Shown: positions 45,081 to 54,373 of the stretch, piece by piece
Layout of the letters: every line of letters starts with the position of its first letter
Numbering within the stretch: the first letter of the stretch is position 1
Origin: Anaerolineaceae bacterium
GTDB taxonomy: Bacteria; Chloroflexota; Anaerolineae; Anaerolineales; Anaerolineaceae
DNA length: 64,000 bases
Assembly: GCA_002702705.1 (NCBI GenBank)
Contig: PABH01000008.1
Span: forward strand, 62,001-126,000
Direction: 5' to 3'
The notes under the pieces: generated by a model
Databases searched by the model: none
Seen by the model: only the letters and a program-made list of their open reading frames with translations
Told to the model about the DNA's origin: nothing
Made by a program: the position numbers and the translations under genes

Positions 45081-45863
45081 TTAGTTTTTTCCATTTAAGA
45101 TATCCATTGCGGCATCAACGGATACATCTTCATGAATCAGAGCAGCCACTGCTGCTGTCATGGCTTGTGGATCATCTGCTTGAAAAATGTTCCGACCGAT
45201 AGCAACGCCTTTTGCACCCACATCCAAAGCTGTTCGGATTTTTTCAAGCATAACTCGTTCACTGCCTTTTTTAGCCCCACCAAGAATCACGGCCGGAACA
45301 TAACAGGTTGATGTAACCTCTTCAAATCCTTCTGCATAGGGGATCTTCACCCAATCAGAACCTAATTCCGCCCCAATCCGCGATGCGATTGAAATACTTT
45401 CGGCTGTGCGCATATGGTCCGGACTGTCAAAACCCCCCGGGACCATTTCACCCATTACAGGAATTCCCCAGGCGTGGGCTTCACTAATGATTTTCGCAAG
45501 CATTCGCATTGAGGATTCTTCTTCCGGAGCCCCAGGAAACGCTGAAACGGCAACCGCATCTGCGCCAATCCGAATAGCATCTTCAATAGAATAAAACTGT
45601 GAACCCGGTCCCATTTTTCCTAATTTGGTTCCACCACCATCCATTCTGAGGATTAATCCCAGTGGCTCAATTTCTTTTGCAAATCGTAACGCAGTGCCAT
45701 ATGATGTAAGAATAGCATCTGCTCCACCGGCAGCAATTTTCCGCAAAGTTTCGGCAGGTTGTTCCATTCCCTTTGCAGGCCCGTCAAGCATGCCATGATC
45801 AAAAGCAACAATAAATGCCCGTCCATCGGGACGGAAGATGTGATTTAGACGACGTGTAACCAT
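45081..45863 (-). CDS. DhnA/LsrF-type class I aldolase, copy 2
   Basis: The protein has 260 residues from the ATG at 45863; an in-frame TTG 18 bases upstream lies inside the preceding gene. The Schiff-base Lys is in [12 protein letters not shown] near residue 178, and [19 protein letters not shown] near residue 22 and [12 protein letters not shown] near 196 match copy 1 at 30764. The two aldolases share FDH/MEH-x-x-x-x-GPxKGxEQP and VKIPYxxGFEE. It follows the hydroxyacid dehydrogenase gene with one base between stop and start. Confidence 0.83.
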   Translation of the reverse strand: MVTRRLNHIFRPDGRAFIVAFDHGMLDGPAKGMEQPAETLRKIAAGGADAILTSYGTALRFAKEIEPLGLILRMDGGGTKLGKMGPGSQFYSIEDAIRIGADAVAVSAFPGAPEEESSMRMLAKIISEAHAWGIPVMGEMVPGGFDSPDHMRTAESISIASRIGAELGSDWVKIPYAEGFEEVTSTCYVPAVILGGAKKGSERVMLEKIRTALDVGAKGVAIGRNIFQADDPQAMTAAVAALIHEDVSVDAAMDILNGKN

Positions 45864-45864
45864 A

Positions 45865-46872
45865 TTAAGAAATCCTTTCAAACATTTCTGGGGTTATCTG
45901 GTAAACAGCTGGTTCACCAGCAAAATAACGGCGTAATTCTTCAACAGCCAACTCACCCATTTGGTTACAATTTTCAATACAACCAGCAATATGGGGTGTG
46001 ATGACAACATTATCCAAAGATCTTAATGGACTATCCAGAGCCGGAGGTTCCGGATCTGTAACATCCAAAAATGCAAAAAACCGGCCTTTACTTAACTCCT
46101 TAATTAATGCCTCTTCTTCAATCAAAGTACCACGTCCTGTATTCACGATCAAGGCTTCATCTTTCATCAAAGCCATTCCCTCAGCATTTAATAAATGATA
46201 GGTATGTTTATTTGCTGGTGCGTGCAAGGACACGATATCAGAAAGCCGTAATAAGTCATTCAGTTCCATTTTTGTGGTACCTAAGTTTTTAGCTTCTGCC
46301 TCATCAACAAACGGATCATATAAGAGGACATTGGGGGCAAAAGGTTTTAATAATTCAATCACATGACGGCCTACGTTACTTGCGCCAATAATACCCACAT
46401 TCTTTCGATACAATTCGCGAGAAAACCATTTATCCCAAGCAGGAGAATCACGCCAGCCACCATCGCGAACATGTTGCCCCAATGGCCAAATCCTTTTTTG
46501 TCCCACAATCATTAATCCTAATGTTGTTTCAGCTACGCTTCTTGCTAATGCAATCCCCGCACTCGTTAAATGAATGTTGCGCTGCCAAAATGCATCGGAG
46601 ACAAACCGTTTCACACTGCTGCCCATATGTGCCATAGCTTTGAGTTTTGGGGCAGCTTCAACCACATCAGCATCCAAACAGGCAACATCCCAACTGGTGA
46701 TACATGCATCTGCATCAGCTAACAAGGTAATTAATTCCTCTTTATTTGCAGGGTCCTGGCCTGGGTGATGAATAACATTCGCAAAGGATTCTAGTGCATC
46801 CCATGCCTGTTGGCTAAACATCCTTGGATAGTGAGATTGTCCGATTGTAATTGCAACTGTCTTTTTGTCCAT
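45865..46872 (-). CDS. D-isomer-specific 2-hydroxyacid dehydrogenase
   Basis: The protein has 335 residues. The NAD site is [19 protein letters not shown] near residue 155. The catalytic triad is Arg in [10 protein letters not shown] near residue 246, Glu in [10 protein letters not shown] near 272 and His in [11 protein letters not shown] near 293. It reduces a 2-oxo acid such as hydroxypyruvate or glyoxylate to the D-hydroxy acid. It lies between an FGGY kinase and an aldolase gene and has no counterpart in the plus-strand copy of this gene set. The ribosome site is weak (GGAG about 12 bases up). Confidence 0.86.
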   Translation of the reverse strand: MDKKTVAITIGQSHYPRMFSQQAWDALESFANVIHHPGQDPANKEELITLLADADACITSWDVACLDADVVEAAPKLKAMAHMGSSVKRFVSDAFWQRNIHLTSAGIALARSVAETTLGLMIVGQKRIWPLGQHVRDGGWRDSPAWDKWFSRELYRKNVGIIGASNVGRHVIELLKPFAPNVLLYDPFVDEAEAKNLGTTKMELNDLLRLSDIVSLHAPANKHTYHLLNAEGMALMKDEALIVNTGRGTLIEEEALIKELSKGRFFAFLDVTDPEPPALDSPLRSLDNVVITPHIAGCIENCNQMGELAVEELRRYFAGEPAVYQITPEMFERIS

Positions 46873-46925
46873 TATTTCTTTATTAACTCCTGTATAAAAT
46901 TCGATTTCTAAATGAACTTAAATCT

Positions 46926-48413
46926 TTATTTAATTAAATCTCTGTAGTATTTGTATTTTTGAAAAGATTGTTCATATTGGTTGATTAATTCTTTTTGTGG
47001 AATGATTTCAACTTGAGATTTTTGAAATCTTTCCAACCCATATTCCAGGTCCTTAAATACACCAACCCCACAGCCGGCTAAAATAGCTGCACCTAGTGCC
47101 GGCCAATTGTCATATTGAGGCAGTTGGATTGGAATTCTGGTCACATTGGCCAATATTGTTGGCCATAAGGGACTTTGGGCAGCACCGCCAACCATCCATA
47201 ATTTCCGAATAGGAATATTCGCAGCCGTTACTCGTTCAAGAGCCCATCTCAGCTCGTATGCAGCGCTTTCCATAATTGCCCTCGCCATATCCGCCCGAGA
47301 ATGACCTAATAACAAACCAAGAAACGCACCGCGTCTGGTCGTGGAAGGATCATCATGACCTCCAGTTAGCGGTAGGAAAAACAACTCAGGGTCCATTTTT
47401 GTGCTTTCCATCTCAGTATTTAACAAAGCAAACATTTCTGAACGGTTAATTAATTCTATTTCAGGCAAATACGTCTTATTCATCCACCATTCAAATGACG
47501 CTCCCAATCCACCCAGAGATTGGGATAGAGTCCAGCGATCAGGGACGGCATGAAAATTCAAATCAAGAGTCTGCGGTAAATTGGTCATATCCGGGGAAGT
47601 TAATACACCCGTAAAAACCCAGGCTGTGCCACAAGCTAACAACATTTTGCCGGGATCATTGATACCCAAACCAAGGGCAGTACACCCTTGGTCGTGTCCA
47701 CCATTTATTAATATTGCTCCTGGTGTTAATCCCGTCAATTTACAAATTTCCGGTAAAACAGTCCCTATTTTTTCTCCTGCTGGAGCCATTTCGGATAAAT
47801 TATTGACCTCAATCCCAGCCAACTGGCATAATTTTTCACTCCACTGGCCCGTCTTGATATCCACCAATTGCATTCCACCTGCATTGGAGGGGTTTGTAAT
47901 CTTTTTTCCGGTTAACCGAAAAACCAAAAAATCGTTCACCGAAAAAAACATTTTTGTGGATTGAAATACTTCCGGATTATTCTTTTTTAACCAGTGAATG
48001 GTTGGTAAACATAAACTTGGATATAAGGACCAACCACTTAATGGTTTAACCCATTCTTGCTGACCTTCATTTTTCCAAATTTGGACAATTTCCTCAGCAC
48101 GACCATCTAACCAGGTGATCATAGGATAAACCGGGTTACCTTCACCATCTGCTGGTATTAAGGACCCGCTTTGAACGGCCATGCATAAGGCTTTAATCTC
48201 AACCGGTTGTTTTAAAGATGAAGTTAATGTTTTAATTGCTGTCAAAACAGCTAACCACAGTTCTTCAGGATCTTGCTCTACCCACCCAGGAAATGGTGTG
48301 TGATTATGATAGGGCGCAGAACTGGCACGTGCCAATTCTTGCCCTTCCAAATCGAACAACACCACTTTGGTAGAAGTTGTACCGACATCAATTCCTAATA
48401 AACCATTTACCAT
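46926..48413 (-). CDS. FGGY-family carbohydrate kinase, copy 2
   Basis: The protein has 495 residues. It starts with LGIDVGTTSTKVVLFDLEGQELA; the catalytic Asp lies in NGGHDQGCTALG near residue 240 and the second signature in WMVGGAAQSPLWPTILANV near 400. Shared segments with copy 1 at 31618 (FSVNDFLVFRLTG, TNPSNAGGMQLVDI) show common ancestry. It should phosphorylate the sugar or polyol imported by the ABC system upstream. The start lies 13 bases after the amidohydrolase stop. Confidence 0.87.
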   Translation of the reverse strand: MVNGLLGIDVGTTSTKVVLFDLEGQELARASSAPYHNHTPFPGWVEQDPEELWLAVLTAIKTLTSSLKQPVEIKALCMAVQSGSLIPADGEGNPVYPMITWLDGRAEEIVQIWKNEGQQEWVKPLSGWSLYPSLCLPTIHWLKKNNPEVFQSTKMFFSVNDFLVFRLTGKKITNPSNAGGMQLVDIKTGQWSEKLCQLAGIEVNNLSEMAPAGEKIGTVLPEICKLTGLTPGAILINGGHDQGCTALGLGINDPGKMLLACGTAWVFTGVLTSPDMTNLPQTLDLNFHAVPDRWTLSQSLGGLGASFEWWMNKTYLPEIELINRSEMFALLNTEMESTKMDPELFFLPLTGGHDDPSTTRRGAFLGLLLGHSRADMARAIMESAAYELRWALERVTAANIPIRKLWMVGGAAQSPLWPTILANVTRIPIQLPQYDNWPALGAAILAGCGVGVFKDLEYGLERFQKSQVEIIPQKELINQYEQSFQKYKYYRDLIK

Positions 48414-48426
48414 AACCGTCTCATCA

Positions 48427-49782
48427 TCATTCGATTGTTACGCCTGCCCGATCAAACAGGTCCTGACATACTTTTCTGGCTTTATTCAGAATTAATTTTT
48501 CATCCACCACGAGAATTTCTTTGTCCCGCATCAGGATGTTCCCATCCACAATTACTGTATCCACATCTCTCGTACTAACGTTGTAAACCAAAGCGGAAGC
48601 TACACGGTGAACAGGCATTGCCATAGGTGTGTTTAAATCGATTAAAACCAAATCGGCTTTTTTACCGGGCTGCAAGGAGCCAATTTGTTCAGGAATACCA
48701 AATGCTCTGGCTCCTCCTCTACAAGCCATTCTCAAAACGTCTTCCGGTAACAAAACCATCGCATTTAATGTGTTTACCTTATGCAACAATGCTGTGGTTT
48801 TTAAAACAGCCAACATATCCTGATTATTGTTACTACCGGGACCATCACTCGCCAACGCAACGGTTATTCCTTTGTTAAGCATTTCAGGTACACGAGCCAC
48901 ACCGGAAGCAAGATACATGTTACTGACTGGGCAATGGACCACAACCGCATTGCTTTTTGCGACAAGTTCGATTTCATGGTCGGTTAACCAAACACTGTGT
49001 ACTAATTGAAAGTCAGGCCCTAAAACACCAATTTGATCTAACCATTCAATATGCCGGTTACCCCGTAAATCCATATTCATTTCAATTTCTTTTTGGGTTT
49101 CTGCGACATGAATATGGGTACCTGAACACCATTCTTTACTCATCGTATGAGTCTTTTTCATGGTCTCATCGGAACAACCCCAAGGAATCAGCGGGCCGTA
49201 TTCCACCCGAATTCTACCGTTAGCCGCGTTTTCCCATTTCTGACGTAAACGTGTTGTTTCCCGCACAATTCTTTCCGGTGTTTCCATTAATGCAGGATGG
49301 TAATCCATATCTGCCCATCCTCTTGCTAACAAAAACCGCACTCCGGTTTCTTCAGCAGCACGGCATACACCATCATCATTAAAGGGATCAGCATGGATAT
49401 ATTGGTGGTCTATGACAGAAGTTGCCCCACCTCGCAGATTTTCAATTAATCCAACCATAGCAGCCAAATAAGCTTCTTCTTCAGTCATTGCCTGAGCAAC
49501 GGGCCAAATTGCAGTTTTTAACCAATCTAACAATGGTTTATCATCTGCTAAACCACGAATAAAAGTTTGGAAAAGATGGGTGTGAGCATTTACCATACCC
49601 GGCATAACAGCCATCAAATGAGCATCAATGACTGTATCAGCTTTCTGATAAGGAAGAGGAGCTTCACCTTCACCTACTGCAACAATGAGATCATTTTCAA
49701 TAAAGACAAATCCCGGACAATATACTTCTTCTTTCTCATTGATCGTTAGTACCGTACCATTTTTGATTAATATGGTTCCCAT
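48427..49782 (-). CDS. Amidohydrolase (AtzB/SAH-deaminase/8-oxoguanine-deaminase-like), copy 2
   Basis: The protein has 451 residues. Metal ligands are H-x-H in VNAHTHLFQ near residue 64, His in HIHVAETQKE near 222, His in LVHSVWLTD near 259 and Asp in ALASDGPGSNNNQDM near 310. Its length and the CPVSNMYLASGVARVPEM segment fit deaminases of S-adenosylhomocysteine, methylthioadenosine, guanine derivatives or hydroxyatrazine. It pairs with the kinase/aldolase set as in copy 1 at 33957. GAGGA lies just before the ATG, 49 bases after the upstream gene. Confidence 0.83.
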   Translation of the reverse strand: MGTILIKNGTVLTINEKEEVYCPGFVFIENDLIVAVGEGEAPLPYQKADTVIDAHLMAVMPGMVNAHTHLFQTFIRGLADDKPLLDWLKTAIWPVAQAMTEEEAYLAAMVGLIENLRGGATSVIDHQYIHADPFNDDGVCRAAEETGVRFLLARGWADMDYHPALMETPERIVRETTRLRQKWENAANGRIRVEYGPLIPWGCSDETMKKTHTMSKEWCSGTHIHVAETQKEIEMNMDLRGNRHIEWLDQIGVLGPDFQLVHSVWLTDHEIELVAKSNAVVVHCPVSNMYLASGVARVPEMLNKGITVALASDGPGSNNNQDMLAVLKTTALLHKVNTLNAMVLLPEDVLRMACRGGARAFGIPEQIGSLQPGKKADLVLIDLNTPMAMPVHRVASALVYNVSTRDVDTVIVDGNILMRDKEILVVDEKLILNKARKVCQDLFDRAGVTIE

Positions 49783-49831
49783 TTTTTCCTCGCTGTAATT
49801 TACAAATAAAATACCTTTATGCCCTCTTTTT

Positions 49832-52210
49832 TTATTCTCTTGGGCGAATTCGTGTTAATACATTTTGATCTTGAATATCTTTCTCCAAGTTATTTAATAA
49901 GGGCTCAAATTGATCCAATAATTCTTCTTCTGGCCAAATCCTGAGATTACTATCCAAAAGTAACAATGCAGTTCGTGCTGTTCCGTTTAACAAACTGATA
50001 CTCATTTCAAGATCATCTCGAACCCGTTCATATACTGTAGGCCGAAATTCTTCCAAAATTTTTGATGTTTGAATAGATAAAGAAGCAACTTGATATGGTA
50101 AGTGACACAAAAATTCTTTTCCCTTTAATTCTTGCCCACTTTCTCGTAAAGTAACGAACTCAGCAATTGCATTGGCATCCTGATCAGCGTAATGCTTCAA
50201 CTGCCTTATCAGTCCATTTAATTGATCCTTTAAATGATGAATCTGGTTTTCTGAAATCGACTGAACATCGCAAGAAATTAATACACATGCTTTACCCAAG
50301 GCGGCTGCTTGAGCTGCTGATAAAGCAATAACTGCTCCTGCCATAGCGTGCTTTTGGGATCCAACATGGGAGATAAATTCATTTCCAGTCATCGCTGTAA
50401 CCATTAATGGTTTTTGATCTACGATTTTTAGGCGCCCATCACAAACTGCCCCAGTTTCATAAGTAATTCCGCCCTTTTCCTGGATATAGGTTACCATTTC
50501 TGTGCGTAGAAAAATATCTGTATCTGAACGCTGGTAACGATTCAGGTCTACAAGCGGACAATTGTTGCGGTAATTTTCAGTGTTTTCCCAACTATCTGCA
50601 TATTCACGAATGAAATTTGTGCCCGCAATCAAAAACTCTTTTTCAAATTGTTCTTCAATTGGAACACCATTTAAAGTGATATGAAATACTGAAGCATCAG
50701 ACCGGCTTAATCCTAAAGCAATTGAATATCGAATATGGGAACTAAAGTGTAAGAAACCTCGTTCTGTGTGGGGTTCATTCGGGCGGTCAATTCGGCTGGC
50801 ATTGTCTTGTAATAAGTCGTAAATCTGTTTTCCCGTAAGCCGATAGATCCGGATCGTATCCGCAAACGGCATGATATTAAACCAATCACCCATGGTAATG
50901 ATATTTCCTAAAGATAAACCACGTCGCAAACTTGAAGAATCAATCATGCCAATATCCACTGGTTGGTTTAATGTTTTCAACCGGTAGACGATCCCATCTG
51001 TAATAAAATTTGCTAATGATAATTCGCGATTTCCATAATAATTTCTTATGTAATCGGTATGGTACTCAGGGTTATCCAATGCGATACCAATCGGTCTGGA
51101 GAATAAATTCCTTGCTTGTGTTAACAGCGGTTGAATTTGTTTTGTCTCAAAGTGCTGATCAACTGGCAATGTTTCTGTAGAAATTAATCTCACATTGGTG
51201 ACCGCAGTATTTTTATTACTTACTTGTATGTCTACCTGTCCTAAAAACCGCCCTAAAGAACCAGCTTGAACAATAGGAATGCCATTTACAATATTTTTTG
51301 CATTCAAACCTTGTCGATTTAATTCATGATGTGAATGTCCACCCACAATCAAATGCACATAACCTTTGGGTAAACGCTCGGCAAGTTCAACATCACCAGC
51401 CGTTTTCATTGGAATTGTCGCATTTGACAACTGGTATCCAATATGGCTTAGGATAATGATCACATCGCAATGAGGACGGAGCGCTGGGAGGAGATTATTT
51501 ACAGCGGTGATCGGGTTTGTCACTTCACATAAAGGATTTGAGATCTTTAATTCCGCTTGAGTAACCAAACCGATCACACCTACTCTAATTCCCTTCACAA
51601 CGATGATCGCTGCGGGATGACATAATTCTTCCAGTTCAGTACAGCCAGATAAATTAGCAGCCAAAATCGGAAATTTAGCATTCTTTTTTATCGAACGTAC
51701 CAGCAGGTCACTACCCAGATCAAAATCATGGTTCCCCAAACAAGCAGCATCTACGCCCAACTCAGAATACGTTTGATAACTGGCATGCACTTCATAATCT
51801 CGAGCCGTAGACCCCAATAGCTCATCAAAAATGGAACCTATACAGTCATCCCCTGCTGTTAGGGTAAGCACAGCACGATTGGGATCTGATGCAACAGATT
51901 TTTGTTTTTCCCGTATTTGTGAAGCCATTCTGGAGATAACCGGTTCTTCACCGGCAGGTGTAAATCGCACCAAATGGCCATGGAGGTCATTAAAATGATA
52001 TACAGTTAGTTGGAAACCTTCCTGGTTTAGTTTGTCAGAAGGTCCTGGTAAAGAAAGGTTTGGGTCTGGAACCAGTGACGAAATTTTTTCTTTGGTTGAA
52101 TCCCCAACCAAGAGATACACCTCTCGATCAGATAAATCTTCTCGATAGGAAGAATCAAATACAACACGAAGTGTACCTGGAGTGGATGGGGATTTTTTTG
52201 AAGTTGTCAA
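49832..52210 (-). CDS. 5'-nucleotidase/metallophosphoesterase fused to an FTCD_C-like cyclodeaminase domain
   Basis: The protein has 792 residues. Residues about 67-330 form the calcineurin-like phosphoesterase: YHFNDLHGHL (Asp75, His77), TAGDDCIGSIFDE, LGNHDFDLG and IVGGHSHHEL. Residues about 375-590 match the 5'-nucleotidase C-terminal domain (GMIDSSSLRRGL, TGKQIYDLLQDN). From residue 603 on, FISHVGSQKHAMAGAVIALS through RPTVYERVRDDL and LDSNLRIW resembles the formiminotransferase-cyclodeaminase C-terminal domain. There is no signal peptide, unlike most 5'-nucleotidases, so it is cytoplasmic. The start is TTG with an in-frame stop directly before it. The combination points to nucleotide or folate one-carbon work. 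Confidence 0.72.
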   Translation of the reverse strand: MTTSKKSPSTPGTLRVVFDSSYREDLSDREVYLLVGDSTKEKISSLVPDPNLSLPGPSDKLNQEGFQLTVYHFNDLHGHLVRFTPAGEEPVISRMASQIREKQKSVASDPNRAVLTLTAGDDCIGSIFDELLGSTARDYEVHASYQTYSELGVDAACLGNHDFDLGSDLLVRSIKKNAKFPILAANLSGCTELEELCHPAAIIVVKGIRVGVIGLVTQAELKISNPLCEVTNPITAVNNLLPALRPHCDVIIILSHIGYQLSNATIPMKTAGDVELAERLPKGYVHLIVGGHSHHELNRQGLNAKNIVNGIPIVQAGSLGRFLGQVDIQVSNKNTAVTNVRLISTETLPVDQHFETKQIQPLLTQARNLFSRPIGIALDNPEYHTDYIRNYYGNRELSLANFITDGIVYRLKTLNQPVDIGMIDSSSLRRGLSLGNIITMGDWFNIMPFADTIRIYRLTGKQIYDLLQDNASRIDRPNEPHTERGFLHFSSHIRYSIALGLSRSDASVFHITLNGVPIEEQFEKEFLIAGTNFIREYADSWENTENYRNNCPLVDLNRYQRSDTDIFLRTEMVTYIQEKGGITYETGAVCDGRLKIVDQKPLMVTAMTGNEFISHVGSQKHAMAGAVIALSAAQAAALGKACVLISCDVQSISENQIHHLKDQLNGLIRQLKHYADQDANAIAEFVTLRESGQELKGKEFLCHLPYQVASLSIQTSKILEEFRPTVYERVRDDLEMSISLLNGTARTALLLLDSNLRIWPEEELLDQFEPLLNNLEKDIQDQNVLTRIRPRE

Positions 52211-52309
52211 TTATGGGTAGGTCTCCAATCAAAACTAGAGCGTTCATCGTTTCCGGACTGTATCCTCCAAACAAAATCTAATCAATTAATCATCTAGAAG
52301 ACACATTTA

Positions 52310-53251
52310 CTAACCTTTAACCGCACCTTCAACCATTGCTTTAAAGAAGGTTTTACGTGTGAATAAGAAAAGAATTACCATTGGCGATGCGATAATAATA
52401 CATGCAGCTGCGAGCACCTGCAGATTAATAATGTTCTGACTCAAAAAGTCATACAAACCAAACATGGCTGGCTTAAATTCGTTTTTGTTGATTAACAAAT
52501 AAGCCACAATAAACTCATTCCATACATTCACGAAAGTTAATAGGAAAACGGAGATCAGTCCAGGCGTAGCTAAAGGCATAGTCACCCGGAATAAGGCGCC
52601 AATTGGGCTGCACCCTTCAATCAATGCGGATTCCTCTAATTCGCGTGGAATTGCATCAAAAAAGCCTTTGGTAATCCAAACACTGATGGGCAAAAAGAAT
52701 CCGATATACACAAAAATCAGGAACATTCGATCATCATAGAATGGTAAATTCTTACGCATATTGATCGTCATTTGGTATAACGCAAGGAGATTCGTTAACA
52801 ATGGTACGCCGGTCACCGCATAGATTGCCGTTAATAAAGCATTATGACCGCGAAAATCATACCGAGAAAATGCAAAACCGGAGAAACTGGCCAACAGCAT
52901 GACCAACAGAGCTGTAAAAAAGGCATACATGATCGTATTGGGAATGTAAATCCTGATTAAGTTTCCCGTTAATTCAAAACCAAGTAATGCGGTTTCGGAT
53001 GGTTTTGGAGCAAACACGCGTTGATATCCTTCAACTGCCCATCGACAGGCTGTGATATCAAAGGATTTTGTTGGTGTATCACATGGGAAAATGATAGGCG
53101 GTTTACGGGTTATATCTGCCTGCTCTTTAAAAGAAATTAATATCGTGGTGGCGATTGGAAGAATAGAAATCAAAGTAACAACGAGCAAAGCGATATTTAC
53201 TAATTTAAGATTCCGATCTCGCCGGGTGATGTGAACGTTTTTCTTGGCCAT
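52310..53251 (-). CDS. ABC sugar-type permease, MalG family
   Basis: The protein has 313 residues from the ATG at 53251, with AGGAGG five bases upstream. It has six predicted membrane helices and the MalG cytoplasmic EAA-like loop LEESALIEGCSPIGALFRVTMPL near residue 210. A large extracytoplasmic loop (about 55-105) contains Cys residues in FPCDTPTKSFDITACRW. With the MalF-type permease and the lipoprotein next door it forms a CUT1-type importer for sugars or polyols. No ATPase gene is found in the window. The start is one base after the upstream stop. Confidence 0.87.
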   Translation of the reverse strand: MAKKNVHITRRDRNLKLVNIALLVVTLISILPIATTILISFKEQADITRKPPIIFPCDTPTKSFDITACRWAVEGYQRVFAPKPSETALLGFELTGNLIRIYIPNTIMYAFFTALLVMLLASFSGFAFSRYDFRGHNALLTAIYAVTGVPLLTNLLALYQMTINMRKNLPFYDDRMFLIFVYIGFFLPISVWITKGFFDAIPRELEESALIEGCSPIGALFRVTMPLATPGLISVFLLTFVNVWNEFIVAYLLINKNEFKPAMFGLYDFLSQNIINLQVLAAACIIIASPMVILFLFTRKTFFKAMVEGAVKG

Positions 53252-53252
53252 A

Positions 53253-54197
53253 TTACCTCCTGCTCTCATTCACGCGTGTCATTCGCAGAATACTGAAGAT
53301 CAGAATCCAGTTAACAAATGCAATTAATAATGCCAATGCGGCAGCCCGGCCAAATCGTAACTGGCCCCAACCAATTACATATAATAAGTAACTGATCACA
53401 TAGGTAGAAGTACCCGGCCCTCCTCCAGTTAAACTAAATACCATGCCCACTCCATTCATACCACCAATAATTAAGTTAAACAGGGCTACCACCATCGCCG
53501 GTAAAATCAATGGAACGGTAATGTGCCGGGTAAGCTGAAAACCGGTTGCGCCATCGATTCGGGCACTTTCAATCACCTCTGCCGGAACAGTTTGTAAGGC
53601 TGCAAGAATGAGCAGTGTCACAAATGGTAACGCTCGCCATGAAGCAGCTAAAATTAGATAAATCATGGCCGGCGAAGGAGGAAATGGAAAATTACCAAAC
53701 CACGGAGCTGGCCTGGTTGCGGTTAAGACTGATAATCCATTCGGTGGAATTAATGCGGGATTCTGTAATATGCCGGAAAACAAACCGTAATCTGGTGTTA
53801 CCAATAAACGAAATACCAGACCGGCAATCACATCTGCAATAATCCATGGAATAAACAATAACGTAATATAAAGACCGGATAAACGCACGTTTTGTTTTAA
53901 CAAAAGCGCAATAAGAAATCCCAAGGTTAATGTAAAAATAGTGTAACCTAACAGGAAAACAACCGTATGTCCAATACTCTCCGGAAAAATACCGGCAGCA
54001 AAAAGACGGTCAAAGTTTTTTGTACCAACATATAACCAGCCCCCCGGTTCCCGCTCTTGTAGACTTAACCAGCCTGTATAAATAGCAGGATAAACTTGAA
54101 CAATTAAAATAACGACAATGGTGGGCAAAATCAACCAAAATGGAAGAGATTTTCTCCACCGGTACCGGAAGGATTGTAGAGCGGTTCGTTGTTGCAT
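53253..54197 (-). CDS. ABC sugar-type permease, MalF/UgpA family
   Basis: The protein has 314 residues from the ATG at 54197, which has AAGGTGA upstream; an in-frame TTG 48 bases earlier has no ribosome site. It has six membrane helices and the EAA loop VIESARIDGATGFQLTRHITVPL near residue 210. FSLTGGGPGTSTYVISY near residue 265 is typical of the family. It is separated from the solute-binding gene by a 176-base gap holding two hairpins, and probably shares its promoter with it. Confidence 0.87.
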   Translation of the reverse strand: MQQRTALQSFRYRWRKSLPFWLILPTIVVILIVQVYPAIYTGWLSLQEREPGGWLYVGTKNFDRLFAAGIFPESIGHTVVFLLGYTIFTLTLGFLIALLLKQNVRLSGLYITLLFIPWIIADVIAGLVFRLLVTPDYGLFSGILQNPALIPPNGLSVLTATRPAPWFGNFPFPPSPAMIYLILAASWRALPFVTLLILAALQTVPAEVIESARIDGATGFQLTRHITVPLILPAMVVALFNLIIGGMNGVGMVFSLTGGGPGTSTYVISYLLYVIGWGQLRFGRAAALALLIAFVNWILIFSILRMTRVNESRR

Positions 54198-54278
54198 AAA
54201 GTTATTCACCTTTCGATTTTCGAACAGTTTCAGGGTGAGTTGCAAATTTCAAAAAAAAATAAAATAATGGCTCAAATT

Positions 54279-54317
54279 GTATGATGAAAAGAAATGTTAA
54301 ATTTCTTTTCATCATAC
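54279..54317 (-). repeat. 17-base perfect stem-loop between solute-binding and permease genes
   Basis: GTATGATGAAAAGAAAT (54279-54295) is the exact reverse complement of 54301-54317, with a five-base loop. A T-rich tract lies about 15 bases further down on the transcribed strand. In many sugar importers such a hairpin after the binding-protein gene protects its message and lowers read-through into the permease genes. It could also be a weak terminator. Confidence 0.75.
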
Positions 54318-54336
54318 GTTTATAGTTTTTTCTTAC

Positions 54337-54360
54337 ATTATCTTAATTTTTTAAGATAAT
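54337..54360 (-). repeat. 10-base perfect stem-loop directly after the solute-binding gene
   Basis: ATTATCTTAA (54337-54346) pairs exactly with TTAAGATAAT (54351-54360) across a four-base loop of T. It is the first of two tandem hairpins after the stop codon of the binding-protein gene, 13 bases away. The AT-only stem is weak on its own. Confidence 0.55.
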
Positions 54361-54373
54361 GAAGTGTTAAAAA

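Noticed and set aside
48565-48580. ACGTTGT-containing sequence in the amidohydrolase gene
   Set aside because: Only part of the operator core matches (TAACGTTGTA), and it lies inside a coding region.
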